From positions 1 to 7,580 of the forward strand of contig CAKPST010000069.1 in the NCBI GenBank assembly GCA_934183355.1: DNA of 7,580 nucleotides, given 5' to 3'. The stretch comes from an uncultured Prevotella sp. (GTDB taxonomy: Bacteria; Bacteroidota; Bacteroidia; Bacteroidales; Bacteroidaceae). The position numbers and the translations under genes are program-made. The notes beneath the pieces are model-generated. The model was not told the DNA's origin and made no database searches. It was given only the letters and a program-made list of their open reading frames with translations. Of the stretch, positions 1-6,493 are shown in pieces (position 1 is the first letter of the stretch; each line of letters begins with the position of its first letter).

Positions 1-51
1 TTGCTTTATATCAAGAAAACTGCTAAAAGACGCTAAATAAATTGCCAAATG

Positions 52-82
52 TTTGCGCACACAAAAAATCTTTGTACCTTTG
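52..82 (+). promoter_or_regulatory. Bacteroidota-type promoter driving a small RNA
   Basis: TTTG at 52-55 and TACCTTTG at 75-82 match the primary sigma factor consensus of Bacteroidota (TTTG, about 19-21 nt, TAnnTTTG), with a 19-nt spacer. Transcription should start around 87-90. No plausible start codon with an open frame follows, and a terminator-like hairpin ends the unit near 280, so the promoter most simply serves a non-coding transcript. The box match is seen directly; its activity is inferred. Confidence 0.8.
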
Positions 83-87
83 CATCG

Positions 88-280
88 TCAAAAGGTTAAT
101 AGATTGTTTAGGTTAGTAGTAATAGATTTAGGTTTTTAGTTATTAGGTTTAAGGTAAATTGAACGATTGTTTAACAGGTGACTATGAGAGTCCGTGAGGA
201 TTTTCATTACCAAAGAAAATTATTTTAGTTAAACATAAGCAATACGGCACAGCTCGCAGAGAGTTGTGCCGTTGTTGTTT
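88..280 (+). ncRNA. Structured small RNA of about 190 nt (possible Bacteroidales-1 / 6S-like RNA)
   Basis: A phylum-type promoter (52-82) and an intrinsic terminator (244-280) bound a unit with no credible reading frame. The 5' half (90-163) contains no C at all. The 3' half folds well. An 8-bp stem pairs 168-175 with 228-235. Inside it, 177-179 pairs with 209-211, and a 10-bp stem (184-193 with 198-207, two G-U pairs) is capped by GTGA, a GNRA-type tetraloop. The layout (Bacteroidota promoter at one end, terminator at the other, roughly 200 nt) matches what is described for the Bacteroidales-1 RNA motif, a Bacteroidales-only RNA often found downstream of the ribosomal protein L20 gene and suggested to be a 6S RNA relative. 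The gene upstream lies outside the window, so that context cannot be checked. The transcript ends are estimates. That this is an RNA gene is fairly well supported; the family name is tentative. Confidence 0.65.
244..280 (+). terminator. Intrinsic terminator of the small RNA
   Basis: A 12-bp stem pairs 244-255 with 261-272 (one G-U pair, outer part ACGGCACA/TGTGCCGT) around the 5-nt loop GCAGA. The T-rich run TTGTTGTTT follows at 272-280. It is much more GC-rich than its surroundings. It separates the small RNA from the phosphatase gene, although some read-through could supply that gene, for which I see no good promoter of its own. Confidence 0.8.
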
Positions 281-325
281 ATAGCATATTCATCTAACAC
301 AATATAGCATATTCATCTAACACAA
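280..325 (+). repeat. Perfect 23-bp tandem duplication upstream of the phosphatase gene
   Basis: Two identical, directly adjacent 23-bp copies lie at 280-302 and 303-325; each begins TATAGCATATTC and ends TCTAACACAA. They occupy the short gap between the RNA terminator and the phosphatase start codon at 343. Identity without any mismatch suggests a recent duplication. Neither copy contains a TAnnTTTG box. Any role in expression of the downstream gene is speculation. Confidence 0.9.
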
Positions 326-342
326 ATTATAAAGAAAAAAGT

Positions 343-831
343 ATGATTACCAACAAGAAATCAAGTGATAAGCATTCGTTGTTGTTCATCTGTCTCGGCA
401 ATATATGTCGTTCGCCGGCAGCTGAGGGCGTGATGAAGGCTAAGGTGCATGAGGCTGGACGCGATGGCGACTTCTACATCGACTCGGCTGGCATAGGCGA
501 CTGGCATGTAGGACAGTTGCCCGACAGTCGTATGCGTGAGCGTGGCGCACGTCGCGGATACCGTCTTGACAGCCATGCGCGACAGATAAGACAGGAGGAC
601 TTCGACAACTTCGACCTGCTGCTCGTGATGGACCGCGACAACTATCGCATTGTCACAGCTAAGGCTCCCGACGAAAAGTCGCGCCAAAAGGTGCGCATGC
701 TCACCGACTATCTCACCGAACACAAGGGCGCGGACGTGGTGCCCGACCCATATTATGGCGGCATAAGCGACTTCGACTATGCCCTCGACCTGATAGAGGA
801 TGCGTGCGAGGGACTGCTCTCCACATTATAA
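343..831 (+). CDS. Low-molecular-weight protein tyrosine phosphatase
   Basis: A cytoplasmic phosphatase that removes phosphate from tyrosine residues through a cysteinyl-phosphate intermediate. The P-loop CLGNICRSP is at residues 17-25 and fits CX5RS: Cys17 is the nucleophile and Arg23 binds phosphate. The C-terminal DPYYGG (135-140) holds the expected general acid, Asp135, followed by the two aromatic residues typical of the family. At 162 aa it is of normal family length and appears complete. The ATG at 343 follows an A-rich leader and sits 16 residues ahead of the catalytic Cys, as expected. In many bacteria such enzymes oppose BY-kinases that control polysaccharide export, but no kinase or export gene is present here, so the substrate is unknown. 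Arsenate reductases of the related ArsC type are unlikely, because their additional redox cysteines are not evident. No promoter was recognised directly upstream. Confidence 0.93.
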   Translation: MITNKKSSDKHSLLFICLGNICRSPAAEGVMKAKVHEAGRDGDFYIDSAGIGDWHVGQLPDSRMRERGARRGYRLDSHARQIRQEDFDNFDLLLVMDRDNYRIVTAKAPDEKSRQKVRMLTDYLTEHKGADVVPDPYYGGISDFDYALDLIEDACEGLLSTL

Positions 832-864
832 GATGTGTGCGCGGATGCAAAAATATACATGAGA

Positions 865-897
865 TTGGCGATATGTCAATGAAAATAAGTATCTTTG
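865..897 (+). promoter_or_regulatory. Promoter of glnS
   Basis: TATCTTTG at 890-897 is a perfect TAnnTTTG box. A weaker TTGG lies at 865-868, 21 nt upstream of it. Transcription would start near 903, giving a 5' leader of about 30 nt that is A-rich and has no evident Shine-Dalgarno sequence. This makes glnS independent of the phosphatase gene that ends at 831. Confidence 0.7.
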
Positions 898-935
898 CAT
901 GAACATTTAACGCGAACATAAATAGAAATAAAAAT

Positions 936-2645
936 ATGGCAATAACAGAAGAAAAACCAGTAGAAGAGAAGAAGAGTCTGAGTTTTGTAGAACAGCTCGT
1001 CGAGCAGGACCTTGCCGAGGGCAAGAACGGCGGCCGCATACAGACACGATTCCCGCCAGAGCCTAACGGCTTTCTGCACATTGGACATGCCAAAGCCATC
1101 TGTATGGACTTTGGTGTGGCTGAGAAATATAACGGTGTGTGCAACCTGCGATTTGACGACACCAACCCAACCAAGGAGAACAATGAGTATGTAGAGAACA
1201 TCCTCAATGACATCTCGTGGCTCGGATTCAAGTGGGGCAACATCTACTATGCCTCTGACTATTTTGACAAGTTGTGGGAGTTTGCCATTTGGATGATTAA
1301 GAATGGACATGCCTATATCGACGAGCAGACTGCCGAGCAGATAGCCGAGCAGAAGGGTACACCGACTACTCCGGGTGTGGCTTCGCCTTATCGCGACCGT
1401 CCTATAGAGGAGAGCCTTGAGCTGTTCAAGCAGATGAACACTCCGGAGGCAGTGGAGGGCAGCATGGTGCTGCGTGCCAAGCTCGACATGGCTAACCCAA
1501 ATATGCACTTCCGCGACCCGATTATCTATCGCATCATACACACTCCGCACCATCGTACAGGCACTAAGTGGAACGCCTATCCGATGTATGACTTCGCTCA
1601 CGGACAGAGCGACTTCTTTGAGGGTGTCACTCACTCTATCTGTACATTGGAGTTTGTGCCTCACCGTCCTCTCTACGACAAGTTTGTAGACCTGCTCAAG
1701 GAGATGCGTGGCGAGACAGAGAATATGCACGACTTCCGTCCGCGTCAGATTGAGTTCAACCGACTCAACCTCACCTACACCATGATGTCAAAGCGCAAGC
1801 TGCTGGCTCTTGTCAACGAGGGTGTTGTGTCGGGATGGGACGACCCACGTATGCCTACTATCTCGGGTATGCGTCGCCGCGGCTACTCGCCAGAGTCAAT
1901 ACGCAAGTTTATCGACTCTATCGGCTACACCAAGTTCGACGCTCTGAACGAGGTGGAGCTGCTTGAGGCTGCTGTTCGCGAGGACCTCAACAAGCGCTCG
2001 CTGCGCGTGTCGGCTGTGCTCAACCCAGTGAAACTGGTCATCACCAACTATCCTGACGGACAGACCGAGGAGATGGAGGCTATCAACAACCCAGAGAACG
2101 AGACTGACGGAACACACACCATCACATTCTCGAAGAATCTCTGGATAGAGCGCGACGACTTCATGGAGGATGCTCCTAAGAAGTTCTTCCGCATGGCTCC
2201 AGGCAAGGAGGTGCGTCTGAAGAATGCCTACATCGTGAAGTGTACTGGTTGCACTAAGGATGCTGATGGCAACATCATTGAGATTCAGGCTGAATACGAC
2301 CCGACAAGCAAGAGTGGAATGGAGGGAGCCAACCGCAAGGTGAAGGGTACACTCCACTGGGTGTCTGCCGACCACTGCAAGCGTGCTCAGGTGCGTGTAT
2401 ACGACCGCCTCTTCACAGTGGAGGATCTGGGAGCCGACGAGCGCGAATTCCACGAACTGCTCAATCCCGATAGCCTCAAGACTATCGACAACTGCTATGT
2501 AGAGGAGTATGCTGCCGAGCGCAAGCCAGGCGAGTATCTCCAGTTCCAGCGCATAGGCTACTTCATGGCAGACCCCGACTCTACATCTGAGAACCTCGTG
2601 TTCAACAAGACTGTGGGTCTGAAGGACGCAAAGAAGAACAAGTAG
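936..2645 (+). CDS. glnS: Glutaminyl-tRNA synthetase
   Basis: A class I aminoacyl-tRNA synthetase that attaches glutamine to tRNA-Gln using ATP in the cytoplasm. The ATP-binding HIGH motif is at residues 48-51, inside PPEPNGFLHIGHAK. The KMSKS-equivalent is MMSKR at 283-287, in a context (YTMMSKRKL) nearly identical to the E. coli enzyme. The block GWDDPRMPTISGMRRRGY (300-317) is the conserved region after it. The C-terminal half carries the anticodon-binding beta-barrel region, with recognisable GKEVRLKNAY (423-432), VKGTLHWVSA (469-478) and NKTVGL (557-562). Length is 569 aa against about 554 in E. coli, and the gene is intact. The product is GlnRS rather than GluRS because it has the GlnRS-type barrels in place of an alpha-helical anticodon cage. 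Its presence implies direct charging of tRNA-Gln. The ATG at 936 lies about 30 nt after the predicted transcription start. Confidence 0.98.
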   Translation: MAITEEKPVEEKKSLSFVEQLVEQDLAEGKNGGRIQTRFPPEPNGFLHIGHAKAICMDFGVAEKYNGVCNLRFDDTNPTKENNEYVENILNDISWLGFKWGNIYYASDYFDKLWEFAIWMIKNGHAYIDEQTAEQIAEQKGTPTTPGVASPYRDRPIEESLELFKQMNTPEAVEGSMVLRAKLDMANPNMHFRDPIIYRIIHTPHHRTGTKWNAYPMYDFAHGQSDFFEGVTHSICTLEFVPHRPLYDKFVDLLKEMRGETENMHDFRPRQIEFNRLNLTYTMMSKRKLLALVNEGVVSGWDDPRMPTISGMRRRGYSPESIRKFIDSIGYTKFDALNEVELLEAAVREDLNKRSLRVSAVLNPVKLVITNYPDGQTEEMEAINNPENETDGTHTITFSKNLWIERDDFMEDAPKKFFRMAPGKEVRLKNAYIVKCTGCTKDADGNIIEIQAEYDPTSKSGMEGANRKVKGTLHWVSADHCKRAQVRVYDRLFTVEDLGADEREFHELLNPDSLKTIDNCYVEEYAAERKPGEYLQFQRIGYFMADPDSTSENLVFNKTVGLKDAKKNK

Positions 2646-2650
2646 AGTTC

Positions 2651-2745
2651 TTAATGTTTAGTGTTTAGTGTTTAATGTTTGATTGGTGGAGCCTCTTTGC
2701 CGCCAATACATTAAACATTAAACATTTTTGCATTAAACATTAGAC
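2651..2745 (+). terminator. Long hairpin with heptanucleotide-repeat arms after glnS
   Basis: The left part (2651-2680) is built of near-repeats of TTTARTG and the right part (2709-2745) of the complementary CAYTAAA. They fold into one long hairpin: 19 bp (2660-2678 with 2708-2726, two G-U pairs), a 3-nt bulge, then an 8-bp core stem (2682-2689 with 2700-2707) and a 10-nt loop. A run of five T follows at 2725-2729, consistent with termination of glnS transcripts. Extra repeat copies continue to 2745. The hairpin occupies nearly the whole gap to the next gene, for which no clear promoter is visible. Confidence 0.75.
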
Positions 2746-2754
2746 ATTCAATAA

Positions 2755-4176
2755 ATGGACAACAAAGAGAAATATTATAAATCACGCGAGTTTCGCGATT
2801 TGCTCGAACGCTACGAATTGTCGTTGAAGGATGGACGCGATGAGTATTTTGGGTCGGAGGAGCTGACGGACATTGCCGAATACTATTACACCAACGGCAA
2901 GGCACGTGAGGCTATCGACGTTCTCAACTATGCCATCGGGCTGCATCCGGGAGCTGTCATGCCGCTTGTGTTTCGTGGACGCATAGCGCTGATAGACAAC
3001 AAGGACATAGAGGAGGCTCGCTATTATGTCGACATGATAGACGACAGCCTTGACCTCGACTGCCTCTATCTGCATGCCGAGATAATGATAGCTGAGGGTA
3101 GGGTGGACGATGCCGATCGCTTCTTGACTGAGAATATGGAGCGCATCGATGAGGACGACGTCCCCGACTATATACTCGACATAGCCACCATATTCATCGA
3201 CTACAATCAGCCCGACAAGGCTGCTGTGTGGCTCGAACGCTCGGACGAAACCGACCTTGCCGACTATCGTGAGGTGAAGGCTCGCATTGCCTTCGCACGG
3301 GGCGACTACGAGCAGAGCGAAAGGCTGTTTGAGCAGTTGCTCGACGAGGACCCTTACTCGGGTCGCTACTGGAACTCGCTTGCCACGACGCAGTTTATGA
3401 GCAATCGCATAAACGATGCTATCACTTCGAGCGAATATTCCATTGCTATCAATCCCAATGACGAGGAGGCTTTGCTGAACAAGGCTAACGGGCTCTTCTC
3501 GCTTGGCAACTTTGCCGATGCGATGAAGTATTATGAGCGCTTCCATAGGCTGTGTCCCGACGAAGGGGCTGGCACTATGTTCATGGGAAACTGCCAGCTA
3601 AATATGGGCAATGCACGTGAGGCTCTGCCTTACTACGAGGAGGCTTTGCAACAGCTGCGCAAGCAACAGGTGAGCACGGCGGAAGTGTTGCAGTGTCTGG
3701 CGTTCACCTACTCGCAACTCGACCGCACGGAGGATGCGCTGCGCTGCATTGACGAGGCGCTTGCACAGCCCGACACTAACGGTGGCGAGATACGTGTGGT
3801 GCGCGGACATATACTCCTGGAGCACGGAAGAGTGAAGGAGGCCATATCGTGTTTTCTCGAAGCCTTGCGCTCTACGTCGTTCTCGCATGAGATATTCTTC
3901 CGCATAGCCATGTCTGTTTACGACTGTGGCTATCCCATGATAGCCTATCGCATGTTTAAGACTTATACGGAGACGCATAATGCCAACGGCGACGAGGGCA
4001 TTGCCTATTTGGCGTCTTGCTGTCTGCACATCAACAAGCGTGAGGAATATCTCAAAAATCTGAAACTGGCATGTGAGCGAAACCCCATTGAGGCTCGCAA
4101 GATACTGGGAGTGGAGTTTCCCGAAGGCATGGACCCTAAGGACTATTATGACTATGAAATGTCCAAGCAGCAGTGA
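2755..4176 (+). CDS. Tetratricopeptide-repeat protein
   Basis: A 473-aa protein made almost entirely of helical TPR-like units. Typical alternations of small and aromatic residues are seen at about 37-66 (ending EAIDVLNYAIGLHP), 105-130, 172-201, 205-234 (DAITSSEYSIAINPND), 239-268 (GNFADAMKYYERFHRLCP), 273-300 (GNAREALPYYEEAL), 310-338 and 346-372. Units 205-300 are the most canonical; the N-terminal ones and the region after 375 are degenerate. There is no signal peptide or membrane segment, so it is probably cytoplasmic. The sequence is acidic overall. TPR arrays are protein-binding scaffolds; no catalytic domain is visible and the partner is unknown. The ATG at 2755 directly follows the repeat hairpin. 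The DedA gene starts 71 nt downstream with no intervening terminator or clear promoter, so the two may share a transcript. Confidence 0.9.
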   Translation: MDNKEKYYKSREFRDLLERYELSLKDGRDEYFGSEELTDIAEYYYTNGKAREAIDVLNYAIGLHPGAVMPLVFRGRIALIDNKDIEEARYYVDMIDDSLDLDCLYLHAEIMIAEGRVDDADRFLTENMERIDEDDVPDYILDIATIFIDYNQPDKAAVWLERSDETDLADYREVKARIAFARGDYEQSERLFEQLLDEDPYSGRYWNSLATTQFMSNRINDAITSSEYSIAINPNDEEALLNKANGLFSLGNFADAMKYYERFHRLCPDEGAGTMFMGNCQLNMGNAREALPYYEEALQQLRKQQVSTAEVLQCLAFTYSQLDRTEDALRCIDEALAQPDTNGGEIRVVRGHILLEHGRVKEAISCFLEALRSTSFSHEIFFRIAMSVYDCGYPMIAYRMFKTYTETHNANGDEGIAYLASCCLHINKREEYLKNLKLACERNPIEARKILGVEFPEGMDPKDYYDYEMSKQQ

Positions 4177-4247
4177 GGCATTGCTGTTGTGGCAGGATAA
4201 AATAGAATAAAAAGAATAAACAAGAACAATAAAAACAACTGAAAACA

Positions 4248-4889
4248 ATGAATTCAGCAGAACTTTTTCTTTGGATTCTCGACAACCTCAACTATTGGGT
4301 GGTGACACTCTTTATGGCTATCGAGAGTTCGTTTGTGCCATTCCCGTCTGAGGTGGTTGTCCCCCCGGCATCATGGAAGGCAATGGACCCCAACAGTGGT
4401 ATGAACTTTGTGCTCGTCGTGGTGTTTGCCACTATAGGTGCCGACCTCGGAGCGCTGCTCAACTACTATCTCGCCAAGTGGCTGGGTCGTCCTATCGTCT
4501 ATAAGTTTGCCGACAGTCGCATAGGTCACATGTGTCTCATCGACCGTGAGAAGGTGGAGAAGGCAGAGGCTTTCTTTCGCGAGCATGGCGCCGCGTCTAC
4601 GTTCTTCGGTCGTCTGGTGCCTGCAGTGCGTCAGCTCATCAGTATTCCGGCAGGATTGTCGGGCATGAATGTGGGCAAGTTTCTCGTGTTCACCACACTT
4701 GGAGCAGGAGTATGGAACACTGTGCTTGCAATAATAGGATGGGCAATATACGAGTATACCGACTACAAGACCACTCAGGATGTCTATCTGCAAGCTGTGA
4801 AGTACAGCCACGAGATAGGCTATGTGCTCTTGGCACTGGCTGCAGTAGTGGTGGCATTCCTGGCTTATAAGGGAATGAAGAAAAAATAA
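4248..4889 (+). CDS. DedA-family membrane protein (VTT domain)
   Basis: A 213-aa inner-membrane protein of the DedA/VTT family. Some members are reported to flip undecaprenyl phosphate or phosphatidylethanolamine and to support envelope homeostasis; which lipid this one handles cannot be read from the sequence. Family hallmarks are AIESSFVPFPSEVVVPP (24-40), with acidic Glu26 and Glu35 in the re-entrant region; the glycine-rich GADLGALLNYYLAKWLGR (64-81); and GRLVPAVRQLISIPAG (121-136), with paired arginines 122 and 128 at the positions essential in E. coli relatives. Hydrophobic helices lie at about 54-78, 145-168 and 188-207, with a short basic tail, GMKKK. Length is normal and the gene appears intact. 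The ATG at 4248 follows a 45-nt A-rich leader. The gene converges with the - strand mannose-1-phosphate guanylyltransferase. Confidence 0.93.
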   Translation: MNSAELFLWILDNLNYWVVTLFMAIESSFVPFPSEVVVPPASWKAMDPNSGMNFVLVVVFATIGADLGALLNYYLAKWLGRPIVYKFADSRIGHMCLIDREKVEKAEAFFREHGAASTFFGRLVPAVRQLISIPAGLSGMNVGKFLVFTTLGAGVWNTVLAIIGWAIYEYTDYKTTQDVYLQAVKYSHEIGYVLLALAAVVVAFLAYKGMKKK

Positions 4890-4903
4890 TTTTTAGTTTT
4901 GAC

Positions 4904-4961
4904 TTTTGAGTTTTGGGTTTTGAATTGCCTCCAGCAATAACTCAAAACCCAAAACTCAAAA
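4904..4961. terminator. Bidirectional hairpin terminator between convergent genes
   Basis: A perfect 20-bp stem (4904-4923 with 4942-4961), built of GTTTTGAG/GTTTTGGG-like repeats, encloses a 3-nt bulge (4939-4941) and a 5-bp core stem (4924-4928 with 4934-4938) with a CTCCA loop. It fills the 75-nt gap between the end of the DedA gene (4889) and the end of the guanylyltransferase gene (4965), where a terminator for both strands is expected. Its layout parallels the hairpin after glnS, although the arm sequences differ. Confidence 0.8.
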
Positions 4962-4964
4962 CTC

Positions 4965-6029
4965 CTATTCCTCCGCAAACTGGCGTATGCGTTGTTCCTC
5001 TGACAATTTGCAGATGAGCAGTGCGTTGTCCTTTTCGGCAACGATGTATCCGTCAAGACCTTGTATCACAACCTTTTTCTCTTCAGTAGTGTGTACTATG
5101 CAGTTGTGTGAGTCGTACATGTGTATATTCTCGCCGATGGTGGTGTTGCCATAGAGGTCGTGCTTAGACTGCAACATCAGCGATGTCCATGTGCCGAGGT
5201 CGCTCCAACCGAAGTTGGCAGGACATACAAATATCTCCTCAGCCTTCTCCATGATGGCGTAGTCGACCGAGATGTTCTCGCATTCAGGATATTTGAGGTC
5301 TATCATCTCTTGCTCCTTAGGAGTGTCGTATATGTCGAGCATGCTCTCGAATATCTTGCTGATAGTGGGGCTGTATACTCTGAAAGCGTTGACGATGGTG
5401 GAAACGCTCCAGATGAAGATGCCTGCATTCCAGAAATAATTCTTGTGTGAGATATACTCCTTAGCAGTCTGCAAGTCGGGTTTCTCGCGGAATGAGTCGA
5501 TGCGGTAGATTTCCTTGTTGCGTGGCGACGATGTAGAGAGGTCGACCTGGATGTAGCCATAGCCTGTCTCAGGGCGTGTGGCGTTCATGCCGAGAGTGAC
5601 GATGGCGTCGGTTTCGGCTGTGAACTTGAGACACGACTTGATGATGCGGCGGAACTCTTCAGTGTCAGTTACGATATGGTCGCTTGGAGTCACCACTACA
5701 TTGGCTTTAGGGTCTCTCGACTTGATGTGCCAGCTCACATAAGCGATGCAAGGGGCTGTGTTGCGGCGGCATGGTTCGAGCAGGACGTTGCTTGCCGGAA
5801 TCTCGGGCAGTTGTTGGCGCACGATGTCTGCATACTTCTTATTGGTGACCACCCATACGTTTTCAGCAGGACATATATCCTTGAAGCGGTCGTATGTCAG
5901 CTGCAAGAGTGAGCGTCCGACACCGAGGATGTCGATAAACTGTTTGGGACGTTCTGCAGTGCTCATGGGCCAGAATCGGCTGCCCACGCCACCTGCCATA
6001 ATTACCAGATGATTGCTTGCTTGAGCCAT
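4965..6029 (-). CDS. manC: Mannose-1-phosphate guanylyltransferase
   Basis: Makes GDP-mannose from mannose 1-phosphate and GTP, supplying precursors for surface glycans (also GDP-fucose and related sugars). The nucleotidyltransferase signature GGVGSRFWPMSTAERPKQF is at residues 13-31. TPSDHIV (114-120) carries the metal/nucleotide-site Asp. ETGYGYI (154-160), FREKP (180-184), FWNAGIFIW (199-207) and FGWSDLGTW (273-281) are conserved sugar-binding-site blocks. At 354 aa it is a single-domain enzyme. It lacks the C-terminal cupin phosphomannose isomerase domain found in bifunctional ManC/AlgA proteins of about 480 aa, so mannose 6-phosphate isomerisation must be done elsewhere. The gene symbol is given by function. 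The ATG at 6029 lies about 35 nt after a predicted transcription start. The gene stands alone here, with no adjacent glycan cluster. Confidence 0.95.
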   Translation of the reverse strand: MAQASNHLVIMAGGVGSRFWPMSTAERPKQFIDILGVGRSLLQLTYDRFKDICPAENVWVVTNKKYADIVRQQLPEIPASNVLLEPCRRNTAPCIAYVSWHIKSRDPKANVVVTPSDHIVTDTEEFRRIIKSCLKFTAETDAIVTLGMNATRPETGYGYIQVDLSTSSPRNKEIYRIDSFREKPDLQTAKEYISHKNYFWNAGIFIWSVSTIVNAFRVYSPTISKIFESMLDIYDTPKEQEMIDLKYPECENISVDYAIMEKAEEIFVCPANFGWSDLGTWTSLMLQSKHDLYGNTTIGENIHMYDSHNCIVHTTEEKKVVIQGLDGYIVAEKDNALLICKLSEEQRIRQFAEE

Positions 6030-6069
6030 ATCGTATGTGTTTTTTAGTTTTTAATAAAAATGTATTTTG

Positions 6070-6077
6070 CAAAGATA
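6070..6077 (-). promoter_or_regulatory. -7 box of the manC promoter
   Basis: Read on the - strand, 6077-6070 is TATCTTTG, a perfect TAnnTTTG box, about 41 nt upstream of the start codon at 6029. No convincing TTTG is found 19-21 nt further upstream; the region is simply very AT-rich (6078-6130). The gene is therefore likely transcribed from its own promoter rather than from the gene ending at 6130. Confidence 0.65.
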
Positions 6078-6129
6078 TATAAAATAAGTTATATTCGGCT
6101 TGTTTTTTATATATAAATATAGAAAAATA

Positions 6130-6477
6130 TTACAAGTCGAATAGCGATAGTGGGGATTTTGTCTTATTATTGTCTTTGGCAGTGGTGGACATGGGAGCAT
6201 CGGCATCGTCGGCGAACTGGAGTATCATTTGTTGGGCGTTTGCCGACTGCATATTAAATCCATAGAGTCCACGTTTGTTGAGTCTTACTACCGGAGAATA
6301 GCTAAGGCGCGAATTGCGTAGCAACCACATCTGCACGTCGCGTCTTACCTCCTCGAACTCAATAGGAGCGAAGAGTGTATTCTGGGCATTGTGTACATGT
6401 ATTGCTATCTTGTGTACGGACAGACCGCTGTCGCCTGCTTCGTACAGGACCTTGAGTATTTCTCTCTCGTAGTTCAT
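6130..6477 (-). CDS. Small winged-helix-like protein of unknown function
   Basis: A 115-aa soluble protein that I do not recognise by name. The first 75 residues have the order of elements of a winged-helix domain: helix about 3-14 (EREILKVLYEAG), a turn at GDSG, helix about 19-30 (LSVHKIAIHVHN), a longer candidate recognition helix 39-55 (IEFEEVRRDVQMWLLRN), then a probable two-strand wing 59-75 (PVVRLNKRGLYGFN). Residues 90-108 are a polar, probably disordered linker. The protein ends in PLSLFDL (109-115), which resembles the hydrophobic LxLF core of bacterial sliding-clamp-binding peptides. A DNA-related role is inferred from these points only. The ATG at 6477 sits just downstream of a terminator-like hairpin that ends the preceding gene. 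No TAnnTTTG box is visible in the gap, so expression may depend on read-through. Confidence 0.8.
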   Translation of the reverse strand: MNYEREILKVLYEAGDSGLSVHKIAIHVHNAQNTLFAPIEFEEVRRDVQMWLLRNSRLSYSPVVRLNKRGLYGFNMQSANAQQMILQFADDADAPMSTTAKDNNKTKSPLSLFDL

Positions 6478-6493
6478 AGGCTCTGGATATGAT

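Noticed and set aside
1..40. Possible 3' end of an upstream protein gene on the + strand
   Set aside because: All three forward frames stay open to stops at 26, 36 or 40, but the 7-12 residues available match no protein I can recognise, including L20, so no partial gene is called.
876..1730. Long open frame of 284 codons antisense to glnS
   Set aside because: It lies wholly opposite the conserved GlnRS catalytic region, has no recognisable domain or promoter, and is explained by the codon bias of glnS.
1896..2453. 185-codon antisense frame within glnS
   Set aside because: Overlaps the conserved anticodon-binding half of GlnRS and encodes low-quality, Leu/Val/His-rich sequence typical of a shadow frame.
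2696..2730. Possible promoter for the TPR gene (TTTG at 2696-2699 and CATTTTTG at 2723-2730)
   Set aside because: The -7 box lacks the T of TAnnTTTG, the spacer is about 23 nt, and both elements lie inside the repeat hairpin.
2651..2745. CRISPR-like array from the repeated 7-nt units
   Set aside because: Units are only 7 nt, have no unique spacers and form an inverted rather than direct array; there are no cas genes nearby.
2782..3546. 254-codon antisense frame opposite the TPR gene
   Set aside because: The + strand TPR repeats are coherent over the full length; the antisense product shows no family features.
3598..4248. 216-codon antisense frame across the end of the TPR gene and the gap to DedA
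   Set aside because: It looks somewhat hydrophobic at its start, but most of it mirrors TPR coding sequence and no -7 box precedes it.
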